From positions 50,638,801-50,702,800 of the forward strand of contig NC_073629.1 of NCBI RefSeq assembly GCF_029407905.1: a stretch of 64,000 nt of DNA, given 5' to 3'. Position numbers and translations under genes: made by a program. The DNA is from Bubalus kerabau (lineage: Eukaryota; Chordata; Mammalia; Artiodactyla; Bovidae). Under the pieces are notes generated by a model. It had not been told where the DNA came from. It searched no databases and worked only from the letters and a program-made list of their open reading frames with translations. This document shows positions 44,791 through 56,784 of the stretch, one piece after another (the stretch's first letter is position 1; every line of letters starts with the position of its first letter).

Positions 44791-46437
44791 GTTCTGCTTA
44801 CAGAATGAACAGAACTCTCTTAGTAGGGTTCAGTTGAGGGTGGGGTCAGGAGGAGACTTCAGTTTTTATCCCTAACCAGCACCTCCTGTTTCCTTCTCTT
44901 CTGCCAAGAGAAGTGTGTGTGGTGGAGGATCAAATGGGAACACTGAAGTCCATGCAAGCCTGGGGGGATGCTTGGGAGAACACCCCAGGCTCCTTTGTGC
45001 TGGGGTCACTGGGCAGGAGAGCAGGGTGGTAGGGAGAGCAGGTATGTTACTGAGCTGGGTCCTTGGACTCTTTAACCAATAGAAACTGATAAGAGGTCAG
45101 CCAAGGATTTCTGGCAGGGTTCTTCTGATGCCACAGGAGGGAGTGAAAACAAGTAACAGGCGCCCTTGCTCGCCAGCCCCCGGTGGGGGAGAGCTGGTCC
45201 TGTAAATGGGGTGAGGGGAAGGAAAGCTTGGTGGGTTGGGCTAGAGGGTGATGCAGATGATCTTCCAACCCCCTTGGCCCTGTTGGGTGCAGAGGACATG
45301 CGCAGCGTGCTGCTTTTGCTCCCAGCAGCCCAGAAATGGCAGCTGAATTTTGGCCTTTTTGTAACGTGCTATTCAGGACCTGCCCCAACCCTGGGTGGAT
45401 GCAGTTATTTTTAGTTCCTTATGGTTTCTTTGTATTCTGTTGCTCCAGGTGAAATTTATCTGGATACAAACACTTGGAGTAAAGGGTCCCAGGTCCTAGC
45501 CTGTCTCACAAGGGCCACCCTGCCTGGAGGTGACCCCACTCTGAATGGGGACCCTTCTGACTGCAGCTGGGGCTACCTCAGGAGCCACCCAGACACGGCG
45601 CCCAGCCTGATCCGTGTTGGTTACCACACTGCCTGCCCAGTAGAGCTTGAGGGGTCTGTCCTGATAGAAGGAGCTCAGTTTTCAGGTCTATCTCTAGAAA
45701 AGAGAGAGAGAGGAATATTTCAGCTTTCGAAGGTAAAAGGAAAAGGATTTTTACAGGTAAATCTGGTGAGAAGAGCAGATCCTGGGCAAAGTTCTAAAAA
45801 GAATTTATTAAAAGAATGACCTTTGAACACCTAAAAAAAGTTAAAATTACAGATCATGACTATGTGGTCTTGGTATTTGGAAGCTATTTCCTCCAAAATG
45901 AGTGAAATGAAGCTCAGGGAAAATATTTGACCTTGTTAGTTGCCAATGAAAAAATTCCAGTGAAAAATTAAAATTTTAGAAGACTCATGGAATCCTCCAC
46001 CATGAGCTTGACAGTTACTTCCTATAGGCAGTAACTTCTAACGAGATTAGTGATGATATTAACAAATGTGATTTTTTTTTTTACATTATAATGAATTGGG
46101 TCAAAATTTGGCAGATCTGCATAACTCAGTGAACCAGTATTTTCCAGAATAGTGTTTAAAGAATCAGACATGGACAAAAGATCCATTCAAAGTGCAGGAC
46201 AGATGGAAAAGAGTAAGAGATATGGCCTCAGAGTCCACAGCTAACCTTTAAGAAATTATTACTTGTCAAGGTTTGGTATGTTCTTAAAGTAGAACATCCA
46301 TAATTATATGAAAAACCTATTAAAGTATCCCTCCCTTTTCAATTACATAACTTCATGAGGGTGGATTTTCTTCATTTGTTTCAACCAAAACATATCACAA
46401 CATTTTGAATGCAGAAGTAGATATGAGAATTCAGGTG
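44791..46437. other. Unassigned intronic DNA
   Basis: 1.6 kb without recognised repeats. An open frame at 45421-45819 (132 codons, +) has no family resemblance and is preceded by an acceptor-like tattctgttgctccag, but no matching donor or conservation can be shown. T-run at 46073-46082. Confidence 0.4.
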
Positions 46438-46448
46438 TCTTCTAGTAA

Positions 46449-46584
46449 GCTGCTGCTGCTGCTGCTAAGTCGCTTCAGTTGTGCCCGACTCTTAGCGACC
46501 CCATAGACTGCAGCCTACCAGGCTCCTCCGTCCATGGGATTTTCCAGGCAAGAGTACTGGAGTGGGATGCCATTGCCTTCTCCG
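46449..46584 (-). mobile_element. Bov-A monomer SINE with (GCT)n
   Basis: Antisense single unit after (GCT)5. TSD tcttctagtaa (46438-46448) and tcctctagtaa (46585-46595), one mismatch. Confidence 0.92.
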
Positions 46585-46595
46585 TCCTCTAGTAA

Positions 46596-47389
46596 ACCAG
46601 ATGTTAAAAAGATCTGCAAAAATAGGACAGTGTCACTATTCTCACTAAATTTTTGCTATAAAAACATGTTTTTCATAAAAATGTTATTTATGTAAATATT
46701 TTAATGGAGTTACCTTTAAAGTGTGAATTCACAAACACCTTAAAAATTTCTCAGGTTCAATTTCTAGTATCAGTAATCAGTAGATATAACCCACATGAAC
46801 AAAATTTTTCAGAGTCCTCAATTATTTAGTGTGGAGAGATTCCCAGGACCAAATCATTGCTATAAACAGCACACACCTACACTGTTATCCATGCATCAAG
46901 ACACACATGTATGAGTGTATATAATGGACATTTTAGAACATACCTAAAAATAAACACTTTAAAAAGATGAGAAACAGCATCCAAGTGGCTGTAACATCTT
47001 TCTGCACTCCCAGGGCCAGACCACTGGACTGGATGATTAGCATGAGACTGGATGCCTATAAGCCTAAAATGTTACTTCAGTAGAAACCCAGGAGTTTGAG
47101 AACTTAAAAGGGAGCTTGGCCAAAGCCCTGCTGACAAAGTTTATAGTCCCTCTCCATGTGGTCTCATGGTCACAAAGTCTGGAAACATCAGCTTGATGTC
47201 CAGACTGCAGAAGGAGAGCTGGTGACCCAGCACAGCAGACAGACTCAGCCGCTTTGGGAAAAGATGCCTAATGAACAAACACAAGCTTAGTGGCAAAGAG
47301 TATGCTTGGTTTTAAGGCTCTGAAAGACTGATTTATACTCCTCTTTGGTGGAAGTGCACCAGGGACTCTGAGCTTAAGCCCTTCTCAGG
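46596..47389. other. Unassigned intronic DNA
   Basis: No gene or recognised repeat; AT-rich to 46980, mixed after that. Confidence 0.35.
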
Positions 47390-48060
47390 TACTTTGGCCT
47401 TACAAAGGCACTCATTTCAGAAGCTCATGAGCTCACACAGCCTAGAGGAGCGTCCGCGAAGCCAGCCTGCCTCTGTGTGCATGGCTGTGTGCAACCCTCA
47501 GTGGACAGACCAGTCCAGGAACAGCTCTGAGGATGGGGTCCATTTTACAACAAGACGGGCTGCCCCTGAGCTGTGGGAGCCACTCCTTGTGTCCCAGCAG
47601 GGGTCCGCTGCCCCTGTTCAGGAGAGAAGTGCTACTGTCTCCCCGGGGTCTCTCCACAGAGGGAAGTGTCCAAGCCCCTGAGGGTCTGGGCTTGAGCTCA
47701 TTCTTCCGGAGGCGGCTGCCTATGGGTGGGGATCCCCCGCCTCCTGAGGGCCATGTGCTTTCTGTAGATATACTGACAACCTCCCCACCAGCTTCAGAGT
47801 CACTCTGTTTAAAAAGTGATCTCATCTCTTCAGGGGAACGTGTTGATTTTGTGAAGTTTAAGTCTCTAAAGGCACTGTCTTCTCACATCCTGTGTTACGG
47901 CAGGCACCTTGCTCTAACTCCGCCAGTATTGGAAGCAGCAGCTCTCACGTGCCCGCTCCCTTCCTTTGCCTAAGATCCTCTTCCACTGTAATAAATCGGC
48001 CTCCTCAGTGACACTGCTGCTGTTTACTTTACTTGTCTGGTTAATCCTAACAGTATTATA
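47390..48060. other. GC-richer unassigned block with overlapping open frames
   Basis: Open frames of 95 (47394-47681, +), 146 (47533-47973, +) and 127 codons (47442-47825, -) overlap in different frames. None resembles a known family. AATAAA occurs at 47990-47995. Could be an unrecognised LTR or chance. Lies 540-1,210 bp upstream of the second coding exon. Confidence 0.4.
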
Positions 48061-48149
48061 ATAGATCTGAGCAGACGTTAGATGGGGAGAGAAAAAACAC
48101 TGGGGTACCAAAGAAGATTAGAATGAGTTGCTCAGCTTGACAGCAAAAG

Positions 48150-48265
48150 ACACAGGGGATTTAGAAGCAGAGCTGGGTTCAGAACTCACCTAGCTGGTGC
48201 TGGGTAACCTTGGGCGGCTGTGCTCCCCACCTGAGCTCCTGTTTTCTGTCAAGGTGGGTGTGGCA
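48150..48265 (+). repeat. MIR fragment
   Basis: gcagagctgggttcagaact, cacctagctggtgctgggta, accttgggcggctgtg: MIR core. Confidence 0.55.
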
Positions 48266-48513
48266 GAGCCGCCTGGTCCAGAGTGCTGCGGGGCCCTGCT
48301 TGATTGGTGTGTCTGTTACTCCTCACAGCTCTTTACCTCAGACTTTTAGGCTGATTTTTATGCTTTAGTGACCCTAGAATTACTAGCCATAAATAGTCTA
48401 ATGTTGGGGGCTTGAATTTTACAGGAAAACACATGTCTTTTCTAACTTCATGGCTGTGGATATTGTCTGGGAGGTGGACTCATCTTAAAAATGTGGATGA
48501 ATAGGGTGTAATA

Positions 48514-48557
48514 ATGTTAGATACATTGTGTGAGAATGTTAGATACCCAGTGTGAGA
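48514..48557 (+). repeat. 22-bp tandem duplication near the exon acceptor
   Basis: Two units starting atgttagata and ending gtgtgaga, at 48514-48535 and 48536-48557, differing at about three positions. Ends 46 bp before the 40-bp BCAR3 exon. Confidence 0.95.
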
Positions 48558-48603
48558 ATGAGTTGTTCCCAATTGTTCTCATGCTTATATTTTCTCTTTT
48601 CAG

Positions 48604-48643
48604 GGATCAGCATCTCCTGGACCCAACTCTGGAATATGTGAAG
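48604..48643 (+). CDS. BCAR3: BCAR3 second coding exon (end of codon 106 to residue 119)
   Basis: A 40-bp micro-exon with a strong acceptor (cttatattttctcttttcag) and donor (aag|gtagga). Its first base completes Arg106 and the next 13 codons read DQHLLDPTLEYVK, matching the segment that follows the TFR motif in BCAR3. It ends in phase 0. The short length explains why it cannot be found by ORF size alone. A 22-bp tandem duplication ends 46 bases upstream of the exon. It links the N-terminal tail to the region before the SH2 domain; the following exon was not found in the window. Confidence 0.93.
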
Positions 48644-49182
48644 GTAGGAACCCGGGATTTAACATGTGGTAGGGACCCTGTGGTAACAGGCTTCCCATTT
48701 CTAATACAATGTTGTCCTCTGGCTTGTGTAGGAAGCTGGTTAGATTGAAACCACCAGGACATAATTTGACTCTCTTGGGCCTTTAGTAATCTTTGCAGGG
48801 CTCTTATGTCACCCTGTTATATATTTATAAACTTTCCGCCTTGTCTGAAGCCCTGGGAACCAGATGTGTTTTAAAAATTTGGAGTTTTTTAGAAAGGTAA
48901 TATGGTACATATATCTAACCTCTAAAGGGGGCTAGAGTCAATGAAACTCATTACTACAACAGTTTAATGTAAGGATATTCACACAAAGTGAGATGAATAG
49001 ACTACAGATGATTTTGTGTAAATCACATTATGTTTTTGTCACCAAATGAGCTAGGGTTTGTTGTGCTGCCAAATGAGTTATTTAAAATTTTTCAGTTTTC
49101 AGAGTTTGGGGATTTTGGAATGGTAGACGAGGAACTGTGAACCTGTGTTTGTCTTCAGTGGAGGACTGAAGGGTCTCTATGA

Positions 49183-49505
49183 GACTTTATTTTACTTATT
49201 TATTTTTGGCTGTGATGGGTCTTCATTGCTGCACTCCGGCTTTTCTCTAGTTGCCGTGAGTCGGGGCTGCTCTGTAGTTGCGATGTGCAGGCCTTTCATT
49301 GTGGTGGCTTCTCTCATTGTGAAACACCGGCTCTGGGGCACCAGGTCCAATAGTTGCCGCTCCCGGGCTCCAAAGCACAGGCTCAGAAGTTGGGGCGCAT
49401 GGGCTTAGCTGCTCTGCAACATGTGGGATCTTCCCAGATCAGGGATCAAACCTGTGTCTCCTGCATTGGCAGGTGGATTCTTCACCACTGAGCCACTAGG
49501 GAGCC
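49183..49505 (-). mobile_element. CHR-2-type SINE
   Basis: ggctgtgatgggtcttcatt, gtggtggcttctctcattgt, gatcaaacctgtgtctcctg, ending gccactagggagcc. Confidence 0.82.
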
Positions 49506-50627
49506 TTTCTGAGCCATCCCCTCCATCTCAGTAGCCACCCTCTTGTTCGGTGGCTAGTTGGTACCTGTGAGCAGTGTAATTCTTTTACTTTCCGGTGGAC
49601 TCACATTCAATGTATCTGAATACTCAGTACTGCTAAACAAGTTTTAAAATGCCTTTCACTTCCTGCTTCTGCCACACACACCCAGTTTTCAGGTGTGTAT
49701 GTTTGTTTGGTTTTATTCTATTTTTGAGAACTGTAATTATGTCCGGCACCTACTACAGAAAAGAGAACTCTCATCTGTCATGACAAAATGTATCATTCAT
49801 TTTTAGGAGAAATCATGGCACAAGTTAGGACTTAAAGTGCTTGCCCCCTAGGAGCCATACTTCATCTTTATTTTTCAAAGGTCAGCCTCCCTGTTTCAGA
49901 GCATTTAAGCCTATTCTTGCTTTTCTGTGTGCCCATGACTGTGCCTGCCCCTGAGTTTTGGCATTTCTTCCTTTTAGACCAGAGGGTGGAGGGTTTAAAG
50001 CTTCTGCTGGAGGAGAAGACTCTAGTAGAACCATGTGGTCACTTGAGGCAGTCATAATGAAGTTTGTTGGAATGGAGGTGGGAATTGCGTTTCCCGTCTC
50101 TTCTACCGTGGCTATGCCTGAGTTGCAGCTTGACTGCAGCAAATATGTAATCCTAAACCAACAGAGCCAGTGAGTCAGAATCTGGTCAGGACTTTATGAG
50201 TGGTGTGTCTGTGTCCCTCCTGGTGCATCGCGTGTGCTTTCGTGCTGGTTATGCACTGCAGGGAATTAGGGGCACTGTCATGCTCTGATCTGACTTGACC
50301 GTAACATAAAAGAGTGTGTCCTAGAATTCTCCAGTGTGTTAATCACAGCAGCTCTTTAGAACTCACTCTGTTCCATGTCCCAGAAACTGGCTCTCTCCTG
50401 CTGCCGGCTCATTCAGGCTGTGCTCATTTCCCTTCTCGCTACTCCACAGCTCAGTTTTTCTCTTTTACTAAAGTCCCAGCCTTTAAGATAATCCAGTGAT
50501 AAATTCTAAACCTAAGCAGAGACTTTGGGAAGGACTCATTTTAATATTAATATTTTCTAAGCTATTGCATCTCATTCGTGAATTGGTCATTACAAGTTGT
50601 CATGTTGACTCAGAAGAGGTATTGGCT
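49506..50627. other. Unassigned intronic DNA
   Basis: No gene or clear repeat. The stretch 48644-49182 just after the exon is likewise unassigned. Confidence 0.35.
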
Positions 50628-50832
50628 ACAGTATATAAAATAGATAGCCAGTGGAAATTTGCTTTATGACTCAGGGAACTCAAACCGGGACTCTGTGACA
50701 ACCTAGAGGGGTGGGAGGGAGGCTCAAGAGGGAGGAAACATATGTATAGCTATGGCTGATTCATGTTGATGTATGGCAGAAACCAACACAATATTATAAA
50801 GCAATTATCCTTCAATTAAAAATAAGTAATTT
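50628..50832 (+). repeat. L1 (ruminant-type) 3' end
   Basis: gcagaaaccaacacaatatt, ataaagcaattatccttcaa, attaaaaataag: the sense counterpart of the antisense tail at 33050-33110. Confidence 0.8.
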
Positions 50833-52711
50833 TAAAAAGAGCAGTGAACATCAACTCAATCAGAAGTATAGACTTCAAGAGGCAAATAAAAGATACTATT
50901 AAAAATTGGAACTAAAAGAAGAGGTGTTGGGGTTGTTCGTGCTTCTGTCTGCCCGGCTCCCCACTTTGCCTGGCGGTGATAGAACTGCTCCCGGTAGTGG
51001 CTCAAGGAGTCCCCTTTTCTGGGACTCACTGAGGTCTTCTGAAGCTTACTTTTTGCTATCAACCTTGTCTGAATCTGGTCAGAACTTTAGAGATGACATT
51101 TCCGTGTCCCTCATCACGTTTTCTTTTTTTTTTCTTTCTCATTTTGCCCTTGGTTTGGAGATATGGCTTGGGGACTTAATGAGCAAATATAAGGGATTTT
51201 CATTTATCTCCATGGGCACTAAAGCTCTGAAAACACTTCCAGAGAGGCCTTGGGCCTCAAGGTCTGAATGGACCCATGAGTCAGTTGTCTTGGGCCAGTG
51301 CAGTCCCATCCTAGCATTTCTCAAACTTAGCCACCCTCTCGAGCGCTTCTGACCAAGCCATGCCTCAGAGGCCTCGTAAACTGGTGCCAGCTGGTGCCTA
51401 GTGCCTGGAGGGTGGCTGAAGATGATAGAGGGAGGTGAGAGATGTAGATAAGGTGAATGCAGTTTGGCCCCCTGACTTTGAGCTCTTTCTTCCCTATCAT
51501 CCCTTTGTACACATAATATGTCTCCTTGAGAAAAGTAGTGATTCTGTATCAAGTATGTTGCATCATGTAGGGCCTTTCTGAGAGTCAGGGTTTTAGAGGT
51601 TCTTCCTGACCTGAGAATGGGGGAGGGCAGTGAGCAGATCTCTGACTGAGTCCATCTTGCAGTAGAAGCACCAGTGGTAGCCAGCCGACTGTCGTTCTTA
51701 TCCAGGTGGGAGTCACAGTCCCAGGTCTCCCTTAACCTGGGAGACTTTCTAACCATATTCACCTGGTTTTTCCAATTCCCAGATTACGAGAGAAAGGTCT
51801 GGGGTCACCCTTACCTCCTCATGTCTAGAGGAAAGGAGACACTGAGGCTGACCCCTTAATGCACGGGGTGATGGGGCTGCTGTGTTGCGGCAGGAGAGAG
51901 CTGGGTGGAGAAGGAGTCCACCGTGCAGTCCTGTCCAGTTTGTACTGTGTCCTCCCAACACTCCCCACAGCTGGCGCTGCTGCACATCAATACGGAGGCA
52001 TGCCAGGGGACCTGCGGGGCGGTTGCCAGGCTACGAGGAGCACCTCTGTGAGAACTGGAGAGAAAAGTGCGTGGCAGGGAAGCTCTAGAACCGTTTGGTA
52101 GTCCTTCATTTCTTCAGCAGGCTGACCTCCTGCTGGGGCCTCCCAAGGACACCTTGTTACCCTAAGTGGTGAAGTCCCTATTTGGATGTGATAAGAAAAT
52201 TTGAGTAGATCCAAAGAACCCCCGGGAATTTTGGAATCTTTATTCTCCTCTGTTTCTGTCTCTTTACTTTTCTGACCACCAGAGAGGGGAGCTTTTTCTT
52301 TTTCTACCTTTTCCTTGTGTCTCTATCCCCCTCCTCCTCTCCACATCCCCCCAAGCCACGAGCCTGAAACATGATGATCATCTTTGAGGTCTGATTTTAA
52401 CTGTTAAGTATAGTCATGAGATACTTTTCTGTAATCACATATAATTGATTCTCTTTCACTGTATCTGAACAACACCCTTCTTGTGGATTGGAAAACAGAA
52501 ACCTCCATGCAGCTGCGCCTTCCTCCTGCTCTTGAGGTAGTGACTTTGGTTAGTGGTGTAAGCTCTGGAATTTTCCTGTGCGTACCTAGCATTCCTTACC
52601 CTAGATAAAACTAATTTTTTTTTTTTTTAACAGAGGAAATAGCTTTTAGAGGAAATAGCCCTAGGCAAAATTGTGTAGTAGAGTTTCTCTTCTGGGTTGC
52701 TTTACCTGCTT
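50833..52711. other. Unassigned intronic DNA
   Basis: 1.9 kb without recognised repeats. Holds a 207-codon minus-strand open frame (51139-51762) and a 148-codon plus-strand frame (50906-51352); neither resembles a known protein. T-run at 52617-52628. Confidence 0.4.
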
Positions 52712-52932
52712 GAAAGTGAAAAAGTGAAAGTGTTAGTCGCTCAGTCGTGTCCAACTCTTTGCGACCCTAAGGATTGCAGCCTGCCAGGCTCCTCTGTCCA
52801 TGGAATTCTCCAGGAAAGAATACTGGAGTGGGCAGCCATTCCCTTCTCCAGGGGATCTTCCTGACCCAGAGATCGAACCCGGGTCTCCTGCATTGCAGGC
52901 AGATTCTTTACCATCTGAGCCACCAGGGAAGC
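52712..52932 (-). mobile_element. Bov-tA SINE
   Basis: Antisense, starting gaaagtgaaaaagtgaaagt. Intact head gatcgaacccgggtctcctg. TSD cctgctt at 52705-52711 and 52933-52939. Confidence 0.94.
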
Positions 52933-53329
52933 CCTGCTTACTGCTCCTGTTTATTTTTTGCCATATTTTTACTGCCTTCAGTATTTACTCTGTGTCTAGT
53001 TTCCTAGATCTGTGTCAGGTAACTGTTTAGAACATTTGATAAAAATAATTGTACTGAAATATGAATACATGGTAATAGCTCAGTGTGCTGTCCTTCCCAG
53101 ATAGCATTTCAGTAGGAGACTCCAAGTTACATAGCCCCTAAAATCTCCAGGCAGGGCAGCCTGTCTCACATTCTTGTCTAATTAGCAGCATGACCTTGGA
53201 CTTACCCCCTTTGCCCTATGGCTTCTGAGGCAGGAGATAGATGGGCCCCAGGCTAAGCAACTGGAGTTTGTCCCCTGTTGGGGCACAGGAGGAAAGAGAA
53301 CACTGAGCCCTGCCCAGATAAGATAGTAC

Positions 53330-53872
53330 AGAGACCCCGTAGCCCTCATTTTCAAAATAAAGCTCCTTGGAGGTCAAAACAGAAAGAGGCATCATGCCAT
53401 AGTAGGTGATGTCAACCTACCCATAAGGCCTCTTCTCTAGAAACCATTTTGGCTAAGAGATGCACACACACAGGAGAAGACCCCAAGATAAACGGAATAC
53501 AGACTCGAACCAGGCAAAGTGAGATGACTGGCCAAAGGAAACCCGGCAGAAGTGCCCCATATAAGTGATTCAAACCACCACGTGGGTGCAGCTCTGAGTC
53601 CACCCATGTAAGTCTATTCACACATACCTTTTCCTACTAATAAACATTTTACTTGTTTTACTACTTTCTGTCTCTCTGTGGAAATTCATTTCTACAAAGC
53701 CGACAGGCCAGGGCCTTGTCACTGGCCACTATCCCTGGTGGTCTAGAGGCTGGGATTCAGTGCTCTCACTGCTGTGTCCTGACCTCAGTCTCTAGCCGGG
53801 AACAAGAACCCTGCTTCAAGCCACTGCAGACTGAAGCCACCCAAGATCAGTTCCATTTTCCCCACAACTAGA
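53330..53872 (+). repeat. Probable solo LTR of an endogenous retrovirus
   Basis: AATAAA at 53639-53644 followed by a T-rich stretch and ccgacaggccagggcc, then ctctagccgggaacaagaac and gccactgcagactgaagcca, phrases that resemble a ruminant ERV LTR 3' part. The 5' boundary may be as early as 53100. No gag, pol or env text was seen next to it. Family assignment is from memory and uncertain. Confidence 0.45.
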
Positions 53873-53956
53873 AAACCAGGGGATGGGCCAGTGTCCCTTC
53901 TAGTTCCACACTTTTAGGCCTGTGACAGAAGAACTGTATTAAAAAAAAAAAAAAAA

Positions 53957-56784
53957 GATCTTAATGAACTGGATTACTATGATGGTGTAGTTAGTTACCC
54001 AGAGCCAGACATTCTGGAGTGCAAAGTCAAGTGGGCCTTAAGAAGCATTGCTTTCATAAAGCTGGTGGATGCAATGAAATACCAGCAGAACTATTCAAAT
54101 CCCTAAAGGATGATGCCATCAAGGTTTTGCGTTCATTATGTCAGCAAATCTGGAAGACCCAGCAATGGCTGCAGGATTGGAAAAGGTCAGTCCTCATCCC
54201 AATTTCCAAGAAGGGTAGTACCAACGAATGTGCTAATCATCGGACAATTGCACTCATCTCCCATGCTAGTGAGGTCATGCTTAAAATCTTGCATGCTAGG
54301 CTTCAGTATTACGCTAACCAAGAACTTCCAGATGTCAAAGCTGGGTTTAGAAAAGGAAGAGGAACTAGAGATCAAATTGCCAACATTCGCTGGATTATAG
54401 AGAAAGCAAGGGAATTTCAGGAAAACATCTATCTCTGTTTCCCAGCTATGCTAAGCCTTTGACTGCATGTATCATGACAAACTGTGGAAAGCTCTTAAAG
54501 AGATGAAAGTACCAGACTGTCTTACCGTCTCCTGAGAAACCTGTTTACGGATCAAAAAGCAACTCTTAGAAACCTGTATGGGACAACTGATTGGTTCAAG
54601 ATCAAGAAAGGAGTATGACAGGGTTTTCTGCTGTTACCCTGTTTGTTTAGCCTATACACTGAGCACTTCATGGGAAATGCTGGGCTCGATAAGTTACAAG
54701 CTGGAATCAAGATAGGTAGGAGGAAATCAATAATCACAGATATGCAGATGATGCCAAAGACTGTTCAAAAACTGCACAATTGCACTCATCGCACATGCTA
54801 GCAATGTAATGCTCAAAATTCTCCAAGCTAGGCTCCAACAGTGCATGAACCAAGAACTTCCAGATGTTCAAGTTAGATTTATAAAAGGTAGAGGAACCAG
54901 AGATCAAATTGCCAACATCCATTGGATCATTGAAAAAGCAAAAGAATTCCAGAAAAACATTTACTTCTGCTTTATTGACTACGCCAGTCTTTGACTGTGT
55001 GGATCACAACAAACTGGAAAATTCTTCAAGAGATGAGAATACCAGAACTTCTTACCTGCCTCCTGAGAAATCTGTATGCAGGTCAAGAAGCAACAGTTAG
55101 AACCAGACATGGAACAATAGACTGGTTCCAAATTGGGAAAGGAGTATGTCAAGGCTGTATATTGTCATCCTGCTTATTTAACTTATATGCAGAGTACATC
55201 ATGAAAAATGCTGGGCTGGATGAAGCACAAGCTAGAAACAAGATTGCCAGGAGAAATATCAATAACCTCAGATATGCAGATGACACCACCCTTATGGCAG
55301 AAAGTGAAGAGGAACTAAAGAGTCTCTTGATGAAAGAGGAGAGTGAAAAAGCTGGCTTAAAACTCAACATTCAAAAAAACGAAGATCATGATATCTAGTC
55401 CCATCACTTCATGGCAGATAGATGGGGAAACAATGGAAACAGTGACAGACTTTATTTACTTGGGTTCCAAAATCACTGCAGATGGTGAACGCAGCAATGA
55501 AATTAAAAGATGCTTGCTCCTTGGAAGAAATGCTGTGACCCACCTAGACAGCATATTAAAAAGCAGAGACATTACTTTGACAACCAAAGTTCATCTAGTC
55601 AAAGCTATGGTTTCTCCAATAGTCATCTATGGATGTGAGAGCTGGACCGTAAAGAAAGCTGAGTGCTGAAGAATTGATGCTTTTAAACTGTGGTGTTGGA
55701 GAAGACTGTTGAGAGTCCCTTGGACAGCAAGGAGATCCAACCAGTCCATCCTAAAGGAAATCAGTCCTGAATATTCATTGGAAGGCCTGATGCTGAAGCT
55801 GAAACTCCAATACTTTGACCTCCTGATGTGAAGAACTGACTCATTGGAAAAGACCCTGATGCTGGGAAAGATTGAAGGCAGGAGGAGAATAGGATGACAG
55901 AAGATGAGATGGTTGGATGGCATCACCAATTTGATGGACATGAGTTTGAGCAAGCTCCAGGAGTTGGTGATGGACAGGGAAGCCTGGTTTGCTGCAGTCC
56001 ATGGGGTCGCAAAGAGTCAGACACAACTGAGCAACTGAAGCAAACTGAACTGATGCAGATGATAGCCCTCTAATGGCAGAAAACTATGAGGAACTAAAGA
56101 GCCTCTTGATGAGCGTGAAGGAGGAGTGTGAAAGAGCCAGTTTAAGACTAAATATTAATAAAACTAAGATGATGGCACCTGGCCCCATTACTGCACAGCA
56201 CATAGAAGGGGAAAGGTGGAAATAGTGACAGATTGCCTCTTCTTGGGCTCCAAAATCACTGTGGACTGTGACTGCAGCCATGAAATCAGAGGACAATTGC
56301 TTCTTGGCAGGAACCTAGACAGTATGTTGAAAAGCAGAGACATTACTCTGCCTACAAAGGTCCGTATAGTCAAGGCTATGGTCTTCTCAGTGGTCATGTA
56401 TGGTTGTGAGAGCTAGACCATAAAGAAGGTAGAATGCCAAAGAATTGATGCTTTCCAACTGTGGTGCTGGAGAAGGCCCAAAAGTCCCTTAGACAGCAAG
56501 ATCAAACCAGTCATCTTAAGGGAGATCAACCCTGAACTGATGCTGAAGCTGAAGCTCCAGTATTTTGGTCATCTGATACGAACAGACAACTCATTGGAAA
56601 AGTCCCTGATGCTGAGAAAGATTGACGGCAGAAGGAGAAGAGGGTGTCAGAGGATGAGATGACTGGAACCAATGCAGTGAACATGAACTTGGGCAAACTC
56701 CAGGAGATGGTGAGGGAAGGGGAGGCCTGGTGTCCGTGGGATTGCAGGGAGTCAGACACGACTGGCAGATGAACCACAATAAAG
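53957..56784 (+). mobile_element. Older BovB (RTE) LINE, interrupted by a second BovB
   Basis: RTE reverse-transcriptase text from 53957 (ggattactatgatggtgtag) to the YADD codons at 54741-54752, resuming at 56053 and running to the 3' end near 56784. The RT frame is open for 147 codons at 54019-54462, then broken by stops and frameshifts. Dead copy. Confidence 0.9.
54753..56052 (+). mobile_element. Younger BovB LINE inserted into the older one
   Basis: 5'-truncated copy of 1.3 kb with RT palm including YADD at 55273-55284 in a 135-codon open frame (54991-55398), a second frame of 93 codons (55388-55669) and the typical 3' end. Flanked by the 11-bp TSD atgcagatgat at 54742-54752 and 56053-56063. 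Several frameshifts and stops; not active. Confidence 0.93.

Larger units (their letters stand above)
20262..48603 (+). other. BCAR3: BCAR3 intron 2
   Basis: 28,342 bp between two phase-compatible coding exons, GTAGCT donor and TTTTCAG acceptor. About half is recognisable repeat: L1M, CR1/L3, L2, MIR, Bov-tA, Bov-A2 and a mariner MITE. No internal coding exon was recognised. Confidence 0.88.

Noticed and set aside
45421..45819. 132-codon open frame as an alternative BCAR3 exon
   Set aside because: An acceptor-like sequence precedes it, but there is no matching donor phase, no resemblance to BCAR3 and it contains an internal stop-bounded frame only.
53330..53872. A retroviral coding region beside the putative LTR
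   Set aside because: The following sequence is BovB, and the preceding sequence has no gag, pol or env text; at most a solo LTR.
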